DNA of 64,000 nt from Pirellulales bacterium (GCA_035533075.1 DATLUO010000039.1:1-64000), one strand, 5' to 3'; positions 50,795-58,720 are shown, counted from the stretch's first letter. Program-made: numbers and translations. The notes: generated from the letters alone by a model not told the origin.

Positions 50795-51112
50795 AGACCC
50801 GGAAAAGGGGATAAGCCCCATTATTAAATGGGACTTATCCCCTTTTCCGTGCCTTATTAAATGGGACTTATCCCCTTTTCCGGGCCTCCCCTTTTCCGGG
50901 CCCAAGTAAGTCAGAGACGTCATGGCGGCCATTGGCGAGCACCCACCAAAGCGCTAGGCCGCCTTGTTCGCCCCCAGGAATCGGCCCCGGAAAAGGGGAC
51001 CCCGGAAAAGACCCCGGAAAAGGGGATAAGTCCCATTATTAAATGGGACTTATCCCCTTTTCCGGGCCATTAAATGGGACTTATCCCCTTTTCCGGGCTC
51101 TTTTCCGGGCTC
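50750..51112. repeat. Cluster of GGAAAAGGGGATAAGTCCCA palindromic repeats
   Basis: At least seven full or partial copies of a unit reading CCCGGAAAAGGGGATAAGTC, then CCATTATTAAATGG, then the inverse GACTTATCCCCTTTTCCGGG. They run in both orientations, with a ~85-nt unique spacer (50902-50985) in the middle. It directly abuts the interrupted SUFU-like gene on the left and the HigA-like remnant on the right. Confidence 0.95.
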
Positions 51113-51137
51113 GAAGGCGGAACGCGATTACCTGGAG

Positions 51138-51386
51138 GTGCTGACCGACCTGGTGGAAAAGTACGAGGCGGTGGCTTACCCGGCCGAGCCGGCCAGCGAC
51201 GACGAGATGTTGGCCCACCTGCTGGACGCGCGCGGGATGAGTCAAACGGAGCTGGCGGCCAAGGTCGGTATCGCCGGTTCGACGATCTCGGAGGTGCTGC
51301 ACGGAAAACGCAAACTGCGCCGTGAGCATATCGCCCGCCTGGCCGCGTTTTTCGGCGTCTCTCCGGCCGTGTTTGGTTCGAAGTAA
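51138..51386 (+). CDS. HigA-like XRE antitoxin, 5'-truncated
   Basis: The visible protein (82 residues from a GTG at 51138) contains a helix-turn-helix: LLDARGMSQTELAAKVGIAG and STISEVLHGKRKLRREHIARLA. Upstream in the same frame, SKAERDYLEVL (51113-51140) continues the HigA-type pattern, which normally has ~40 more residues before it. The coding pattern begins exactly where the palindromic cluster ends. I infer loss of the 5' part and of any higB toxin. A short HTH protein could still be made, but the GTG has GGAG abutting it rather than at good spacing. Confidence 0.7.
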   Translation: MLTDLVEKYEAVAYPAEPASDDEMLAHLLDARGMSQTELAAKVGIAGSTISEVLHGKRKLRREHIARLAAFFGVSPAVFGSK

Positions 51387-51509
51387 ACTTGCAATCAATT
51401 CTTTCGCGGCCCGCGCCGGGACTGGCCGTAAACCGCGGCGACGCCCCGACTTCTCACGAAGTCGGCTGCGCACCGGTGCGCAATGCGGATTCAGCCGGCT
51501 GCCGACCGC

Positions 51510-51560
51510 GACCACAACCTATTGTGGTCACGTTAGCACCAACCACTACATTTTGTGGTC
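51510..51560. promoter_or_regulatory. Palindromic operator-like sites (GACCACAA-N4-TTGTGGTC)
   Basis: A perfect 8-bp inverted repeat, GACCACAA-CCTA-TTGTGGTC (51510-51529), is followed by a second half-conserved site, ACCAC-N8-GTGGT, ending GTGGTC at 51560. The string CCTATTGT (51518-51525) recurs inverted as ACAATAGG just downstream. Spaced dyads in an otherwise AT-rich stretch suggest a repressor binding region. Confidence 0.6.
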
Positions 51561-51765
51561 TATAAAAGCTTGACAACAATAGGTTCACGGGTACACTTAT
51601 CGCTGGTGGACCGCGAAATGCGTCATCCACGCTTTAACCGCCCAGTCAGGCAGGCGCCTGCCGGTCGCGTCACGCCGTCGAGGGACGCACAGACCAGGAT
51701 CAAGGTCGAATCTTCAGAGCTTTGAGCCGCCCCGCGCAGCAATCGCGGCTCGATGCTGCGCGCCT

Positions 51766-51875
51766 GGATGAGAGATGAGAGATGAGAGATCAGGGATGAG
51801 GGATAGGCCCCCTCTTCCCTCGCTCGTCCTTTCCTGAACCCTGAACCCTGAACCCCGAACCCCGAACCCTCTACC
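51766..51875. repeat. GATGAGA and GAACCCT repeat block
   Basis: ATGAGAG/ATGAGGG units (51766-51808) are followed by GAACCCT/GAACCCC units (51836-51872). This is the same pairing as at 1661-1767, here ending 38 nt before the AAA ATPase start. Confidence 0.85.
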
Positions 51876-51912
51876 CATGATCCCACCCATCCGCTTGGAG
51901 AAAGGCCAACCC

Positions 51913-53493
51913 ATGAGCAACTACCGCAACCCGATTCAACGCTGGCCGGTCCGCGATGGCTACCGCGCCGTCGAACGCGTCTCCGATGTGGCCCTGATGC
52001 CCGCCGACGAAGTGCCCGATTCGCGCGTCGAATGGCTCTGGCCCGGAGTCATTCCCGTCGGGCACGTCACGCTGGTGGCCGGCGAACCGGCCAGCGGCAA
52101 AAGTTTTTGGATGGCCGACCTGGCCGCCCGTGTCAGCTTCGTTCGCCCCTGGCCGTACCGTGGCGATACGGCCGTAATCCAAAATCCAAAATCGAAAATC
52201 GAAAATGGCGCTGTCGTTCTGGTCAACTCCGACGATGCCTTCGCCGAGGTGCAGCAGCCGCGGCTGGCGGCCGCCGACGCGAACCTGACTCACGTGGGGC
52301 TGATGCGGCGCCTGCCGCCCGGCAGCCGGTACTCGCAGACATCTTTGGTCGGCCCGGTCATGAACCGCTTGCAGGCCGTGAAAGAGGCCGTCCAGGAAGC
52401 CGGCGACTGCAAGCTGGTGATCGTCGACGATCTGGCCCGCTTCGTCCGCAACGGGCTGGGCAAAGTGACCCGCGCCGATCTGCTGCTGGCGATCGACGGC
52501 CTGCGATGCATCGCGGGCGAGTGCGACGTGGCCGTGGTCGTCGTCTGGCGGTTGGAGCGGACCGGCCGGACCGCCGCGCGGATGCTGGAAAACCTGTTGC
52601 CCTCGGCGGCGATGGCCTGGCTGGTCGGCAACGACCCCTATCGGCCGCGGCTCCGCTGGGCGGTGGCGCTCCGGTGCCACTTCGGCCCGCTGCCTGGGCC
52701 GATGGCGTTTCATATTGAAGACCACAGCGTCGTTTGGGAGTCGCCGCCCGACACGGTGCCGGCGGATGTGATGGCGGCCTTTGTCCGCAAGAGCGAGCGG
52801 CGGCTGGAGCGCGAGCAGGCGGGCCGCTGGGCGCTGGAACGTCTGGCCGACGGACCGGTGGAAGCCAACACGCTGTTCGACGACGGCGAGGCGTTCGGTT
52901 TCAGCCCGCGGACGCTGCGCCGGGCACTGGGCGATCTCGGCCTCAAACCGAAGAAGCAGGGCAACGACGGGCCGTGGTGCTGGGCGCTCAAGGCAGAAGG
53001 CAAAAGGCAGAAGTCAGAAGAGAGGGAACAGGAGGAGTGCCAGCGTGTCGAGGTTGTTGGCTCGCCGTCTGCGGAGAGCGGTGACGGGACGGCCTGGGAA
53101 GGCCATCCTCCTATGCCGAGCGAAGATGGCCAACTCGCGACAAATGAGGAGGCCGTGCGCGCCGCCACGACCCTCAGCCCGGCCAGCTCCCAGAAGGAGA
53201 GGGAGAACTGCGCGAACAGCCCGGTGACTGCTGCTACGGCGGACGGCACACGGAGTGTGCCTGCTACTTTGGTCGAAGATGGCCAACTCGCGACAAATGA
53301 GGAGGCCGTGCGCGCCGCCACGACCCTCACCCCGTCCCTCTCCGAGCCGGAGAGCGAGGACTACCCGCCCTCGTTGGCCGAGTTCCCCATCACCGATGCC
53401 AGCACGTGCGACAACGACAGAATCACGATCGTCGTGCTGCGCCCCAGTTCGCCCGGCGCGGAGCTGTCGGCCGTGGATGCCGCGCCGCCGTAG
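51913..53493 (+). CDS. RecA-like AAA ATPase (RepA/DnaB-type) with repeat-derived insert and tail
   Basis: The 526-residue protein resembles plasmid- and phage-type RepA helicase/primase-associated ATPases. It has Walker A GEPASGKSF (57-65), VVLVNSDD (a strand ending in acidic residues), LVIVDDLARFVRN (Walker B) and a sensor-like VVVWRLERTGRTAARM. A winged-helix-like region follows (ALERLADGPVEANTLFDD ... SPRTLRRALGDLGLKPKK). Residues 88-99 (IQNPKSKIENG) are encoded by an AT-rich dispersed repeat. From about residue 360 onward the tail is built of repeats, including a 55-bp direct duplication. The ATG at 51913 has GGAGAAAGG upstream. It probably pairs with the following DUF3102-like gene. Confidence 0.75.
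   Translation: MSNYRNPIQRWPVRDGYRAVERVSDVALMPADEVPDSRVEWLWPGVIPVGHVTLVAGEPASGKSFWMADLAARVSFVRPWPYRGDTAVIQNPKSKIENGAVVLVNSDDAFAEVQQPRLAAADANLTHVGLMRRLPPGSRYSQTSLVGPVMNRLQAVKEAVQEAGDCKLVIVDDLARFVRNGLGKVTRADLLLAIDGLRCIAGECDVAVVVVWRLERTGRTAARMLENLLPSAAMAWLVGNDPYRPRLRWAVALRCHFGPLPGPMAFHIEDHSVVWESPPDTVPADVMAAFVRKSERRLEREQAGRWALERLADGPVEANTLFDDGEAFGFSPRTLRRALGDLGLKPKKQGNDGPWCWALKAEGKRQKSEEREQEECQRVEVVGSPSAESGDGTAWEGHPPMPSEDGQLATNEEAVRAATTLSPASSQKERENCANSPVTAATADGTRSVPATLVEDGQLATNEEAVRAATTLTPSLSEPESEDYPPSLAEFPITDASTCDNDRITIVVLRPSSPGAELSAVDAAPP
52174..52209. repeat. AT-rich CCAAAATC repeat inserted in frame in the ATPase gene
   Basis: Units AATCCAAAATCCAAAATCG and AAAATCGAAAATGG fall between codons for GDTAV and AVVLVNSDD. 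They keep the frame and match the units upstream of ispG and in the moxR-DUF58 gap. Confidence 0.9.
53122..53329. repeat. 55-bp direct repeat in the ATPase gene tail (53122-53176 and 53275-53329)
   Basis: Both copies read GAAGATGGCCAACTCGCGAC and continue identically to ...CACGACCCTCA, each translating to DGQLATNEEAVRAATTL. Between them lies an ACGGCACACGGAGTGTGCC palindrome. The tail therefore looks like captured intergenic repeat DNA. Confidence 0.9.
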
Positions 53494-53535
53494 GAGACGG
53501 AGAGAAAGAGAGACGGAGAGACGGCGCTGCAGTCT

Positions 53536-53597
53536 GAATCCCGGCGCGCCGCGAAACCCTGAACCCTGAACCCTGAACCCTGAACCCTGAACCCAAA
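53536..53597. repeat. GAACCCT heptamer block
   Basis: TGAATCCCGGCGCGCCGCG is followed by six GAACCCT units, ending 17 nt before the DUF3102-like start. The leading block matches that at 25347-25388. Confidence 0.9.
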
Positions 53598-53613
53598 GAT
53601 GCAAGGAGATCCC

Positions 53614-54336
53614 ATGCGACAAGAGCTGACTGTTCGACAACAGACTGCGTTGAATGCCAAGCTGGACCGACTCGGCCGGGCGGCGCATTTGGCACATGAG
53701 CGTGCCAAGGTGTGCGCGGCCAAACTGGTCGAAAACGCGGCCCGCGCCGGGCAGGCCCTCTGCAAAGCCCGCGACCTGTGCGACACCGACGACTGGGACG
53801 ATTTCCTGGTCAACAAGTTCAAAGGCTCCGAGCGCACCGCGCAGCGCTACATGTACATCGCCCGGCACTGGACGCTGCTCAAAGCCGTCGCCCCGCCCGA
53901 AGCGCTCACCTCGGTGCGCAAGGCGACGCAGCTTCTCAATACGTTATTGGTCGGCGAACACTTGCCCGACGGCGCCGCAACGCGGCGCCGCAAAAAGCGG
54001 GCAAGCGGCAGGCTGCAACTTCCGGCCCCGCCGGCCGTGCCCGACTCGGCCGCTTCCGCCGCCGCGCCGGCGCCGGACCAGGCCCTAACCGTCGCGGCAG
54101 AAGATGACGAGCAGCGGACGGGACTGCGGCGGATGTACCGAGAGATGCAGCGGACGCTCGACGAGCTGAGCCACGAACTGACGGAGCTGACGCCCCGCCA
54201 TTACCACGTGACGCACGCCATCGAGGCCATCCGTCGCGCGCGTTTTCACTTTTTCCAGGCCGGGCACACGCTGTTTTCCATTTCGGCCTCGGCCGCCGGT
54301 TCGGAGGAAAATTCACAAATGCATGGCCAGCAATAG
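53614..54336 (+). CDS. DUF3102-like protein, possible partner of the AAA ATPase
   Basis: The 240-residue protein has a helical pattern VENAARAGQALCKARDLCD...DWDDFLVNKFKGSERTAQRYMYIARHW. It resembles DUF3102 proteins found on plasmids and phages (a long helix, then a W-x-x-F-L stretch and an S-x-R-T-A-x-R-Y HTH-like part). A Pro/Ala-rich linker (~135-175) leads to a second helical part (LRRMYREMQRTLDELSHELTELTPRHYHVTHAIEAIRRAR). AAGGAG lies 5 nt before the ATG at 53614. Together with the RepA-like ATPase it suggests a remnant of a plasmid or integrative element replication region. Confidence 0.65.
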   Translation: MRQELTVRQQTALNAKLDRLGRAAHLAHERAKVCAAKLVENAARAGQALCKARDLCDTDDWDDFLVNKFKGSERTAQRYMYIARHWTLLKAVAPPEALTSVRKATQLLNTLLVGEHLPDGAATRRRKKRASGRLQLPAPPAVPDSAASAAAPAPDQALTVAAEDDEQRTGLRRMYREMQRTLDELSHELTELTPRHYHVTHAIEAIRRARFHFFQAGHTLFSISASAAGSEENSQMHGQQ

Positions 54337-54384
54337 GTTGCGACGAATCCGTGCGCTGCTTCTTGATTGCTGATGGCGTGTCTG

Positions 54385-54437
54385 CCGCCGCGCGCGGCGG
54401 GACGTAAAAAAACCGCCGCCGCGCGCGGCGGCGGTTT
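54385..54437. repeat. Two GC-only palindromes, the second a 28-bp perfect dyad
   Basis: CCGCCGCGCGCGGCGG (54385-54400) and a perfect dyad AAACCGCCGCCGCG mirrored to TTT (54410-54437), separated by GACGTAAAA. The second is flanked by A- and T-tracts and ACAAAAAC, so it may terminate transcription after the DUF3102-like gene in either direction. Confidence 0.8.
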
Positions 54438-54545
54438 GACAAAAACCAATCCGCCACCGGGCGGCAGTTCAGGCAATATCTCACCAGCGCGCGCCGCATT
54501 TGCTAGAATCGCGTGGTAAAGCGTTTCAATCTTTACGAGCCCCAT

Positions 54546-54626
54546 GTGAACAGAATCCTTTTTCGCCCCAGCGCGTTCTTGGTCGCGCTGTTGACGCTGC
54601 CGCTAGTCTCGCGGGCACGTGCTTGA
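54546..54626 (+). pseudogene. Signal-peptide-only mini-ORF (possible relic of a secreted protein)
   Basis: A GTG at 54546 opens 26 codons, MNRILFRPSAFLVALLTLPL then VSRARA, a textbook signal peptide with an A-R-A cleavage motif. It is followed at once by a stop (TGA 54624-54626). No continuation is apparent in the other frames. It may be the remaining start of a decayed secreted-protein gene, or coincidence. Confidence 0.35.
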
Positions 54627-54742
54627 TTCACGCTCTCTTGTTGCCTAGAGTGATGCGGGGAGCCAGTCAGACATGCCGCCGGAGGTAAGGCCGGCGGTCG
54701 GTTCGATGCTCCAGTGTTTCACCCAAAAGAACACGCAACGCA

Positions 54743-55756
54743 ATGGAACAACCATCTCTCGACCAACTCCATGGCGATGACGTCGCGGCGATCGACGCCC
54801 TGCGCGAGCATTACGCGCGCTTGAAAGCCGAGCTGGGCCGTGTGATCGTCGGTCAGGAACGGGTGATCGAACGGTTGGCGATCTGCCTGTTCGCCCGTGG
54901 ACACGCTTTGCTGATGGGCGTGCCGGGCCTGGCCAAGACGCTGCTCGTCAGCAAGCTGGCCGAGACGCTCTCGCTGCGGTTCAGCCGCATCCAGTTCACG
55001 CCCGACCTGATGCCGATGGACATCACCGGCACCGATATTCTGCAAGACATCATCGGCGGGCGGCGCGAGTTCGAGTTTGTGCATGGGCCGATCTTCGCCA
55101 ACATGGTGCTGGCCGACGAGATCAACCGCGCCCCGCCCAAGACGCAGGCCGCCATGCTGGAAGCGATGCAAGAACACAAGGTCACGGTGCTGGGCAAGAC
55201 GTTCCGGCTCGAGCCGCCCTTCATGGTGCTGGCCACGCAAAACCCGATCGAGCAGGAAGGCACGTATCCGCTGCCCGAAGCTCAGCTCGACCGCTTTATG
55301 TTCTTCATCGAAGTCGATTATCCCGACGAGGTCGAAGAGATCGACATCGCCCGGCGGACCACGGGCGAGGCACTGCCCGATTTGCGGCACGTGCTGAGCG
55401 GCGACGAGATCATCGCCTGCCAGAGCCTGGTGCGGCGCGTGCCGGTGCCCGACCATATCTATGCCTATGCCGCCCGGCTGGTGCGCCGCACGCGGCCGAA
55501 AGACGGGACCGCGCCGGGCTGGCTGAAGCCGTTCGTGGCCTGGGGGGCCGGTCCGCGGGCCGTGCAGTACCTGGTGCTGGGCGCGAAGGCCCGCGCCGCG
55601 CTGTCGGGCAGCTACATGGCGCGGCTGGAAGACGTGCGCGACGTGGCCTTGCCCGTCCTCACCCACCGCGTCATCACCACCTTTGCCGCGCAGTCCGAAG
55701 GCATCGACAGCAGCCAGATCGTGCGGCGGCTGCTGGAAGAGACGGAGGAAACGTGA
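54743..55756 (+). CDS. MoxR-family AAA+ ATPase
   Basis: Chaperone-like ATPase that acts with VWA-domain proteins in maturation of partners. The 337-residue protein has GRVIVGQERVIERLAICL, Walker A GVPGLAKT, FSRIQFTPDLMPMDITGTDIL, Walker B NMVLADEINRAPPKTQAA, sensor LATQNPIEQEGTYPLPEAQLDRFMF, and an Arg-finger-like end. All match MoxR proteins. It heads a three-gene operon: its stop overlaps a GTG that is in frame with the DUF58 gene, and the VWA gene follows. Confidence 0.95.
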   Translation: MEQPSLDQLHGDDVAAIDALREHYARLKAELGRVIVGQERVIERLAICLFARGHALLMGVPGLAKTLLVSKLAETLSLRFSRIQFTPDLMPMDITGTDILQDIIGGRREFEFVHGPIFANMVLADEINRAPPKTQAAMLEAMQEHKVTVLGKTFRLEPPFMVLATQNPIEQEGTYPLPEAQLDRFMFFIEVDYPDEVEEIDIARRTTGEALPDLRHVLSGDEIIACQSLVRRVPVPDHIYAYAARLVRRTRPKDGTAPGWLKPFVAWGAGPRAVQYLVLGAKARAALSGSYMARLEDVRDVALPVLTHRVITTFAAQSEGIDSSQIVRRLLEETEET

Positions 55757-55762
55757 TTCGAT

Positions 55763-55820
55763 TTTGGATTTTGGATTTTGGATTCCCACCAATCCAAAAT
55801 CCAAAATCGAAAATCCAAAA
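55763..55820. repeat. AT-rich (GATTTTGG)n / (CCAAAATC)n inverted repeat
   Basis: TTTTGGATTTTGGATTTTGG then AATCCAAAATCCAAAATCG form an inverted pair between moxR and the DUF58 gene. The frame through it is open and continuous with DUF58 from a GTG at 55753. Confidence 0.9.
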
Positions 55821-55830
55821 TGGTCGTCCC

Positions 55831-56736
55831 ATGCAACATCAATCCCGCCCGTTCCTCGATCCCAAAGTCCTGGCCCGGCTGGCCGGCATTCCGCTCTTCG
55901 CGCGGCAGCCGATGCAGGGCACAGTGTCGGGCAGGCATCAAAGTCCGCACCGCGGCTCCAGCGTCGAGTTCGCCGAGTATCGCGAGTACGTGCCGGGCGA
56001 CGACGTGCGGCGGATCGACTGGCGGGCCTACGGCCGCAGCGACCGCTATTACGTCAAGGAGTTCGAGGCCGACACCAACCTGCGTTGCTGCCTGGTGCTC
56101 GATACCAGCGGCTCGATGGACTTCGGCTCGCGGGGGCAGACGAAGATCGAATACGCGCGGCGGATCGCGGGGGCCTTGAGCTACCTGGCCGTGTTGCAAG
56201 GCGACGCCGTGGGGCTGACGTGCATCGCCGGCGGCGTGGTGCGCAACATCCCGCCGCGCCGCAACCCGGCCCATCTCTCGGCCGTGTACGACGTGCTGGA
56301 GGCGACGCGGCCGCGCGGCACGACGCAGTTGCCCGAAGCGCTGCACGAGCTGGCCGAGACCGTCCGTCAACGGGCGTTGATCGTCGTTCTCTCCGACCTG
56401 TTCGTGGAGCCGGAGCAGTTGCGCGAGTGCTTCGAGCACCTGCGGTTCCGCAAGCACGACGTGGCGGTGTTTCACCTGCTCGATCCGCTGGAGCTCGACT
56501 TCGACTTCCGCCGGCCGATGCGGTTCGTCGATCTGGAAGGCGGCACCTCGATCTTCGCCGAGCCGAACGCCATCGCCGAGCGTTACCTGGCGGCGCTGCG
56601 GATGTACCTCGATCGCCTGAAGCAGATCGTGCTGGAATCGGTCGTCGATTACCACCGCGTCAACCTCAGCGACGACTACGAGCAGGTGCTGGCCCGCTTT
56701 CTTACGCAACGCTCCCGCTGGCGAGGCCGGCCGTGA
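55831..56736 (+). CDS. DUF58 domain protein
   Basis: The 301-residue protein has the DUF58 blocks HRGSSVEFAEYREYVPGDDV, RRIDWRAYGRSDRYYVKEFE and CLVLDTSGSMDFGS. The last is a MIDAS-like D-x-S-G-S, so a VWA-type metal site follows the DUF58 motif. VVLSDLFVEPEQLRECFEHL and HDVAVFHLLDPLELDF complete the fold. The ATG at 55831 is conservative. A GTG at 55753, overlapping the moxR stop, would add 26 repeat-encoded residues (start MIRFWILDFGF). It works with MoxR and the VWA protein. Confidence 0.92.
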   Translation: MQHQSRPFLDPKVLARLAGIPLFARQPMQGTVSGRHQSPHRGSSVEFAEYREYVPGDDVRRIDWRAYGRSDRYYVKEFEADTNLRCCLVLDTSGSMDFGSRGQTKIEYARRIAGALSYLAVLQGDAVGLTCIAGGVVRNIPPRRNPAHLSAVYDVLEATRPRGTTQLPEALHELAETVRQRALIVVLSDLFVEPEQLRECFEHLRFRKHDVAVFHLLDPLELDFDFRRPMRFVDLEGGTSIFAEPNAIAERYLAALRMYLDRLKQIVLESVVDYHRVNLSDDYEQVLARFLTQRSRWRGRP

Positions 56737-58712
56737 TTTTTCTGCATCCGCTGCTGCTGGCCGGGCTGGCGCTCACGGCGTTGCCGGTGCTGATCCATCT
56801 GATCAACCAGTTGCGCTACCGCACCATTCGCTGGGGCGCGATGATGTTTTTGTTGCAGGCCAATCGCATGGCCCGCGGGCTGGCGCGGCTGCGGCAGTGG
56901 CTGGTGCTGTTGATGCGGATGCTGGCCATCGCCTGCCTGGTGTTCGTCATCAGCCGCCCGTTGGCCAGCGGCTGGATGGGTTGGGCCGGCGGACACGCCG
57001 ACACGACGATCATCCTGCTCGACCGTTCGCCCAGCATGGCCGACGCCTCGGCCGGCCGCTCGAAACTGCTGGCCGCGCGCAAGCAGCTTGCCGACGCGCT
57101 CGGCCGGCTCTCGTCGACCCGCTGGGTGCTGATCGAAAGCGCGACGGCCCGGCCCCGCGAGCTGGAGTCGCCCGCGGCGCTGGAACAATTGCCTGAGACG
57201 GGTCCGACCAGCGCCGCGGCCGATCTGCCGGCCATGCTGGAAGCGGCCCGCGATTACCTTGTCGCCAACCAGTCGGGCAGCACGGAGGTCTGGATCTGCT
57301 CCGACCTGCGGGCCAACGACTGGAACGCCGACGACAGCCGTTGGGGCCGATTGCGCAGCTCGTTCGCCGGGCTGCCGCAGCCCGTCGGCTTTCACCTGCT
57401 CGCCTACAGCCAGCCGCCGCGGGGCGACGTGGCCGTGCGCGTGACTTCCGTCCGCCACCGTAAGTTGGGCGACGGCATCGAGCTGTTGGTGTCGTTGCGG
57501 CTATCGACACCTGCGGCCGCCGGCGGGCCGCTCACGGTGCCGGTGCGGTTCGACATCGGCGGCGCGCGATCGACCTTGAGCGTGGAGCTTTCCGGCACGA
57601 GCGTCGAGGTGCGAGATCATCGTATCGTGCTCGACGGCAAGCACCAGCGTGGCTGGGGCCGCGTGTCGGTTCCGGCCGACAGCAACCCCGCCAACAACGA
57701 GTATTACTTTGCTTTCGACGCGACGCAGTCGGCCCACGCGCTGATCGTGTCCGACGAGCGCGAGGTCGCCGAGTCGCTGCGGTTGGCGGCGTCGATCTCT
57801 CCCGATCCGGGCAACCTCTCTTCCGCCGACGTTGTGCCGACCGACCAGATCGACGGTATCGACTGGAGCAAAGCGGCGCTGGTGCTATGGCAGGCGCCGC
57901 TGCCGGCCGGCGAACCGGCCCGGCAGCTTGCGGCGTTGGTCGACCGCGGCGGACAAGTGATCTTCTTTCCGCCGCGACAGGTGACCGATGACTCCGCCTT
58001 CGGCCTGTACTGGAAATCGTGGACTGCGGTGGGCGACGACGCGGTGATCGATCGTTGGCGTAGCGACGAAGACCTATTGGCGAATACGCAAAGCGGCGCG
58101 GCCTTGCCGGTCGGCAAGCTTCGAATTCGCAAGGTGTGCGCGGTGGCCGGCGAGGCGACTCCGCTGGCGGCTTTGCCCGGCGGCGAGACGCTGGTGGCCC
58201 GTGCCGCCACGCCTCGCGGCGGCGTTTACTTCTGGGCCACGACGCCCGCCGCCACCGACTCGAACCTGGCGACTGAAGGCGTTGTGCTGTATGTCGCGGT
58301 GCAGCGGGCATTGGCGGCGGGCGCGGCGGCGCTGGGCACCGCCCGGCAGGTGGCGGCCGGCAGCGGCGATTCCGACATGGCGACCACGTGGCAGCGGCTG
58401 GCCGGCAGCGAGACGGCCTTGTCGAGCGAATATGCCGTGCAGGCCGGCGCGTATGCCGCTGGCGACGTGCTGCTGGCCGTCAATCGGCCGGAACAAGAAG
58501 ATTTGGCCGCGTCGTTGGACGATGCTCGTGTGGCCGGCCTGTTTCAGGGCCTCGATTTTACGCGGATCGACCAAGTGGCTTCCAGCGAGCGATCGCCGGT
58601 GGAAGAGATTTGGCGGTCGTTCTTGATTGCCATGCTGGCCGCGCTGGTGGCCGAGGCCTGGCTCTGTCTTCCGCGCCGCGTGCAAGTGGGCCTCGCTCCA
58701 GTGACGGCGTAG
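56733..58712 (+). CDS. Membrane VWA/BatA-N-terminal protein
   Basis: Its GTG overlaps the DUF58 stop (GTGA at 56733-56736). The 659-residue protein begins with the BatA-like membrane segment FLHPLLLAGLALTALPVLIH, followed by LINQLRYRTIRWGAMMFLLQ and a second helix (LVLLMRMLAIACLVFVIS). A VWA domain follows with DTTIILLDRSPSMADASAG (D-x-S-x-S MIDAS). A long strand-rich periplasmic part (LLVSLRLSTPAAAGGPLTVP, QRGWGRVSVPADSNPANNEY) and a C-terminal helix (FLIAMLAALVAEAWLCL) complete it. Together with MoxR and DUF58 this is the standard three-gene set. Confidence 0.92.
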   Translation: MIFLHPLLLAGLALTALPVLIHLINQLRYRTIRWGAMMFLLQANRMARGLARLRQWLVLLMRMLAIACLVFVISRPLASGWMGWAGGHADTTIILLDRSPSMADASAGRSKLLAARKQLADALGRLSSTRWVLIESATARPRELESPAALEQLPETGPTSAAADLPAMLEAARDYLVANQSGSTEVWICSDLRANDWNADDSRWGRLRSSFAGLPQPVGFHLLAYSQPPRGDVAVRVTSVRHRKLGDGIELLVSLRLSTPAAAGGPLTVPVRFDIGGARSTLSVELSGTSVEVRDHRIVLDGKHQRGWGRVSVPADSNPANNEYYFAFDATQSAHALIVSDEREVAESLRLAASISPDPGNLSSADVVPTDQIDGIDWSKAALVLWQAPLPAGEPARQLAALVDRGGQVIFFPPRQVTDDSAFGLYWKSWTAVGDDAVIDRWRSDEDLLANTQSGAALPVGKLRIRKVCAVAGEATPLAALPGGETLVARAATPRGGVYFWATTPAATDSNLATEGVVLYVAVQRALAAGAAALGTARQVAAGSGDSDMATTWQRLAGSETALSSEYAVQAGAYAAGDVLLAVNRPEQEDLAASLDDARVAGLFQGLDFTRIDQVASSERSPVEEIWRSFLIAMLAALVAEAWLCLPRRVQVGLAPVTA

Positions 58713-58720
58713 ACGGGTGG

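Larger units (their letters stand above)
51387..51912. other. Intergenic region with operator-like palindromes and dispersed repeats
   Basis: About 525 nt. It holds a GGGGCGACGCCCCGACTTCT-like dispersed block (51439-51474), the TTGTGGTC palindromes at 51510-51560, a TTGACA (51571-51576), and GATGAGA/GAACCCT repeats at 51766-51875. No gene is seen. Confidence 0.6.

Noticed and set aside
50861-51073. Plus-strand frame translating to MGLIPFSG-type repeats
   Set aside because: This is only the palindromic repeat cluster read as protein.
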